Assembly (NCBI RefSeq): GCF_018604545.1
Contig: NZ_CP075896.1
Location: forward strand, 806,001 to 870,000
Reading direction: 5' to 3'
DNA from: Streptomyces koelreuteriae
Lineage (GTDB): Bacteria > Actinomycetota > Actinomycetes > Streptomycetales > Streptomycetaceae
DNA length: 64,000 bases
Position numbers and translations under genes: made by a program. Numbering within the stretch: position 1 is the stretch's first letter; each line of letters starts with the position of its first letter. The notes below the pieces were generated by a model. The model had not been told where the DNA came from, did not search any database, and worked only from the letters and a program-made list of their open reading frames with translations. This document shows positions 61,141-64,000 of the stretch, piece by piece.

Positions 61141-62175
61141 TCACACACCCGGGGCCTGCGGCGGCATGTTGTACGGCGTCACCACCTGGATCGCGGACGG
61201 CGGCGTCACTCCCGCCGGCGGCAGCGCGTCGTGCGCCCGCATGACGGTGTGGCAGGCCTCGCGTACGTCCTGGCGCAGGTCGTGGTGGAGCACGGCGGAC
61301 AGGCGGTGCTCGCGCAGCAGCCGGGTGTTGTCCTGGTCGAGGTCGTGCGCCACGAACACGGCGCACTCGCGGCCGAGGTCCTCGAACGCCCTGAGCGTGG
61401 CGATGTTGCCGCCGCCGATCGAGTACACCGCGCGGATGTCCGGGTCGCGTTCCAGCGCGGCCCGGACGAGGTCGTACTGGGTGGCGTCGAGGCCCTGCCC
61501 CTCGGCGATCTCGACGAGCGTGCGCTCGGGGTGCCGAGCACGCATCACCCCTCGGAAGCCCATCTCGCGCTCCTCCTCGTTGCGGAAGAAGCCGCTGCTG
61601 AGGCTGGTGAGGATGTTGCCCGGCCGGTCGCCGAGCCACTGTCCCGTCAGATACGCGGCCGTCGCCCCGGCGGCCCGGTCGTCGATGCCGACATAGGCGC
61701 GTCGGGCGCTGGCGGGCAGGTCCGTCACCAGGGTCACGACCGGGATGCCGGCGGCTTCGAGCCGGCCGACGGCGGCGGTGATCTCCGGGACGTCCGGGGC
61801 CTTGAGGATGACGCCCTGCGAGCCGCGCCGGGCGATCCGGTCCAGGGTGCGCACCAGTTCCCCGACCGGGCCGGTCTCACGGAAGTGGAAGCGGGAGCGC
61901 AGCACCGCCGGGTGCAGGGACGGCAGCTCGGCCTCCAGGGCGGCGCGGATCGCCGTGGTGAAGCGCTCGGGCGCCTGCATCACGATGTCGACCATGAACG
62001 TCCGGCCGACGAGCCGGACCTGGGTGCGCTGCCGGTCCAGGTCGGCTATCGCCCGGCGCACCTCCCGCGCGGTGCTCTCCCGCACCCCGCCCCGGCCGTT
62101 GAGCACCCGGTCGACGGTCGCCTCGCTCAGTCCCGCCTGGCGGGCGATCTCCCGGATCGGGAAGGGGTGGCCCAT
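61141..62175 (-). CDS. LacI family transcriptional regulator
   Basis: 344 aa with HTH (FPIREIARQAGLSEATVDRVLNGRGGVRESTAREVRRAIADL) and a periplasmic-binding-like ligand domain. The DRVLNGRGGV form of the HTH is seen in the LacI branch that controls inositol and amino-sugar genes. ATG 62175 follows AAGGAG. Divergent from the PhyH gene, with paired direct repeats in the gap. Confidence 0.93.
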   Translation of the reverse strand: MGHPFPIREIARQAGLSEATVDRVLNGRGGVRESTAREVRRAIADLDRQRTQVRLVGRTFMVDIVMQAPERFTTAIRAALEAELPSLHPAVLRSRFHFRETGPVGELVRTLDRIARRGSQGVILKAPDVPEITAAVGRLEAAGIPVVTLVTDLPASARRAYVGIDDRAAGATAAYLTGQWLGDRPGNILTSLSSGFFRNEEEREMGFRGVMRARHPERTLVEIAEGQGLDATQYDLVRAALERDPDIRAVYSIGGGNIATLRAFEDLGRECAVFVAHDLDQDNTRLLREHRLSAVLHHDLRQDVREACHTVMRAHDALPPAGVTPPSAIQVVTPYNMPPQAPGV

Positions 62176-62188
62176 GCGCCGGCTCCTT

Positions 62189-62236
62189 GAGGGGTTTTTG
62201 ATGGCTGCCTGCTGGTTGTTCGAGGGGTTTGTAATG
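62189..62236. promoter_or_regulatory. Two 15-bp direct repeats between LacI and PhyH genes
   Basis: GAGGGGTTTTTGATG (62189-62203) and GAGGGGTTTGTAATG (62222-62236) match at 13 of 15 bases with a 33-base step, three helical turns. Candidate operator pair. Confidence 0.45.
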
Positions 62237-62283
62237 ACAAGAATGACAGGGCTGCGTCGCTCCGTGACCCCGAAGGGACGACG

Positions 62284-63441
62284 ATGTCCTTCACTTCCGT
62301 ACACCACCGTGCCTGGCTGTCCGAGCAGGACTGCGATCTCGACGCGTTCCGCGCGCTGGTCGAGCAGGACACCGACCCCGCCGACTATCCGCACGCCTCC
62401 GCCGTGGAGCGGAACGTGCCGGTCTACGACACCGGGCTGCTGGAGGGCGACCGGGTGGTCCAGGCCGAGCTGGTGCGGGCGCTCGCCGACGGGCCCGGCA
62501 TCGTCGTCTTCCGCGGGGCGTTTCCCGACCCGGACGTCGTGGACCGGGCCACCGCCGTGTTCGAGGCGCTGATCGCCGAGCAGCGCGCCTCGGGCGCGAC
62601 CGCCGGTGACCATTTCGCGAAGCCGGGCGCCAACGACCGGGTGTGGAACGCGCTGGAGAAGGCGGCCCTGTACGACGCGGAGGCCTTCGCCGACTACTAC
62701 GCCAACGAGGTGCTGGCGCTGGTCGCCACGGCCTGGCTGGGCCCCGGCTACCAGGTCACCTCGCAGCTCAACGTGGTCAACCCGGGCGGCGCCGCGCAGA
62801 GCGCGCACCGCGACTACCACCTGGGCTTCCTGTCGAACGAGGTCGCCGCCGCCTACCCCGCGCACGTGCACCGCCTCTCCCCCGTGCTGACCCTCCAGGG
62901 CGCGGTCGCGCACTGCGACATGCCGGTGGAGTCCGGGCCGACGATGTATCTGCCGCACTCGCAGAAGTACGAGCCCGGCTATCTCGCCTGGCGGCTCCCG
63001 CCGTTCCGGGCGTACTTCGAGGCGCACCAAGTGCAGTTGCCGCTCGCGAAGGGCGACGCGGTGTTCTTCAACCCGGCCCTCTTCCACGCCGCCGGCACCA
63101 ACCGCTCGGCGGACATCCGGCGCATGGCCAACCTGCTGCAGGTGTCGTCCGCGTTCGGGCGCGCGATGGAGACGGTGGACCGGGAAGCCGTGGCGAACGC
63201 GGTGTACCCGGTGCTGCTGCGGCGGGAGGCCGAAGGCCGGGACCAGGCGTGGCTGGAGAGGGTGATCGCGGCGAGCGCCGAGGGCTACCCCTTCCCCACC
63301 AACCTCGACAGCGACCCACCGCTCGACGGTCTGGCCCCGCCCTCGCAGGCGGATCTCCTGCGGCGGGCGCTGCGCGAGAAGTGGACGCCGCGGGCGCTGC
63401 GGGCGCGGCTGCGGGCCGGCACCGAACGACGAGAGAGCTGA
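62284..63441 (+). CDS. Phytanoyl-CoA dioxygenase (PhyH) family oxygenase
   Basis: 385-aa Fe(II)/2-oxoglutarate-type dioxygenase. The iron site is HRD in QSAHRDYHLGF and the distal His in NPALFHAAGTNRS, with the following Arg expected to bind 2-oxoglutarate. The substrate is unknown; a following SDR gene and a LacI regulator suggest breakdown of a sugar- or polyol-like compound. ATG 62284. Confidence 0.9.
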   Translation: MSFTSVHHRAWLSEQDCDLDAFRALVEQDTDPADYPHASAVERNVPVYDTGLLEGDRVVQAELVRALADGPGIVVFRGAFPDPDVVDRATAVFEALIAEQRASGATAGDHFAKPGANDRVWNALEKAALYDAEAFADYYANEVLALVATAWLGPGYQVTSQLNVVNPGGAAQSAHRDYHLGFLSNEVAAAYPAHVHRLSPVLTLQGAVAHCDMPVESGPTMYLPHSQKYEPGYLAWRLPPFRAYFEAHQVQLPLAKGDAVFFNPALFHAAGTNRSADIRRMANLLQVSSAFGRAMETVDREAVANAVYPVLLRREAEGRDQAWLERVIAASAEGYPFPTNLDSDPPLDGLAPPSQADLLRRALREKWTPRALRARLRAGTERRES

Positions 63442-63448
63442 GGACTTC

Positions 63449-64000
63449 GTGGGACTTCTCGACAACAAGGTCGTCCTGGTCAACGGCGGCAGCCAGGGCG
63501 TCGGCGCCGCCGTCGCGCGGGCCGCCGTCCGCGAGGGGGCGGTCGTGGCCGTCACCGGGCGGCGCCCCGAGCCCGGCGAGGCCTTGGTGGAGGAGCTGAT
63601 CGCCGCGGGCGGCAAGGCCCTGTACGTCCGGGCCGACCTGTCGGACGCCGAGCAGGCGAAGGACTCCGTGGCCCGGGTCGTCCAGGCGTACGGCCGTGTC
63701 GACTGCCTGGTGAACTCCGCCGGGCTGACCTCGCGCGGGACGCTGCTGGACACCACGCCCGAGCTGTTCGACCAGCACATCGGGATCAACCTCAAGGGGC
63801 CGTTCTTCGCCATGCAGGCGGCGGTCGCCGACATGGTCGCGCGGAAGGCGCCCGGCACGGTCGTCAACATCATCACGTCGTCGGCGCACGGCGGGCAGCC
63901 GTTCCTCGCGCCGTACGTCGCCGCGAAGGCGGGGCTGATCGGGCTGACCCGCAACGCCGCGCACGCGCACCGGTGGGACCGGGTCCGGATCAACGGGCTG
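63449..64000 (+). CDS. SDR family NAD(P)-dependent oxidoreductase, cut by window end
   Basis: At least 184 residues of a classical short-chain dehydrogenase: cofactor loop NGGSQGVGAAVA (a variant of TGxxxGxG), NSAGL, the catalytic Ser in NIITSSAHGG and YVAAK. GTG 63449 follows GAGAGAGCTGAGGA, seven bases after the PhyH stop, so the two are co-transcribed. It probably oxidises or reduces the PhyH product. The C-terminus is outside the window. Confidence 0.93.
   Translation, partial: MGLLDNKVVLVNGGSQGVGAAVARAAVREGAVVAVTGRRPEPGEALVEELIAAGGKALYVRADLSDAEQAKDSVARVVQAYGRVDCLVNSAGLTSRGTLLDTTPELFDQHIGINLKGPFFAMQAAVADMVARKAPGTVVNIITSSAHGGQPFLAPYVAAKAGLIGLTRNAAHAHRWDRVRINGL

Overview
The window is about 72% GC with high-GC codon use, GTG starts, many ATGA/GTGA stop-start overlaps, a monomeric NADP isocitrate dehydrogenase, a bL37 gene and cyclophane-RiPP genes. 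Together these point to a Streptomyces chromosome (inference from gene content, no database search).

Layout. (1) 1-6.2 kb: truncated secreted M1 aminopeptidase, icd, a DUF5713 protein, N-formylglutamate amidohydrolase, a cytochrome P450. (2) 6.2-14.9 kb: a cytoplasmic peptidase-type island made of an ECF-like sigma factor with a translationally coupled acidic partner, an S8 serine peptidase, a divergent TPR-CHAT (caspase-like) protein, a 14-bp tandem repeat array, an AAA-LuxR regulator and an astacin-like protein whose catalytic Glu is Gln. (3) 15.3-21.9 kb: a cation/proton antiporter, a membrane protein coupled to a P-loop ATPase, a second large P-loop NTPase and an unknown 331-aa protein. 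(4) 22-28.7 kb: an Fxs cyclophane RiPP locus (FxsT, precursor FxsA with an atypical C-terminus, radical SAM FxsB, HExxH protein). (5) 28.8-35.5 kb: bL37, then an amino-acid permease / M20 desuccinylase / PucR regulator / GNAT / N-succinylamino acid racemase-like group that reads as a D-amino-acid salvage route.

(6) 35.5-47.8 kb: an eight-gene minus-strand ferric siderophore uptake operon (SIP-methyltransferase fusion, binding lipoprotein, two FecCD permeases, ATPase, esterase, heterodimeric ABC pair) facing a double AraC regulator across an iron box. (7) 47.8-51.1 kb: a graveyard of fragments (PIN domain, integrase, GntR/KorSA-type UTRA, IS5 transposase) ending in a 3' half copy of a tRNA-Arg(UCU) with its terminator, i.e. 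the scar of an integrative element, then ordinary chromosome (YdcF, tRNA-Pro). (8) 52.2-57.8 kb: a gallate/4-oxalomesaconate catabolic operon (MFS importer, type I extradiol dioxygenase, GalD, GalC, GalB) under a GntR regulator with a visible operator. (9) 57.9-64 kb: cupin protein, two LacI-controlled oxidoreductase units (Gfo/Idh/MocA; PhyH dioxygenase plus SDR), TMEM175-like channel.

The regions most likely to repay study are the sigma/S8/CHAT/pseudo-metzincin island, the ATPase module next to the Fxs locus, the D-amino-acid cluster and the gallate operon that uses a VOC-type ring-cleavage enzyme.
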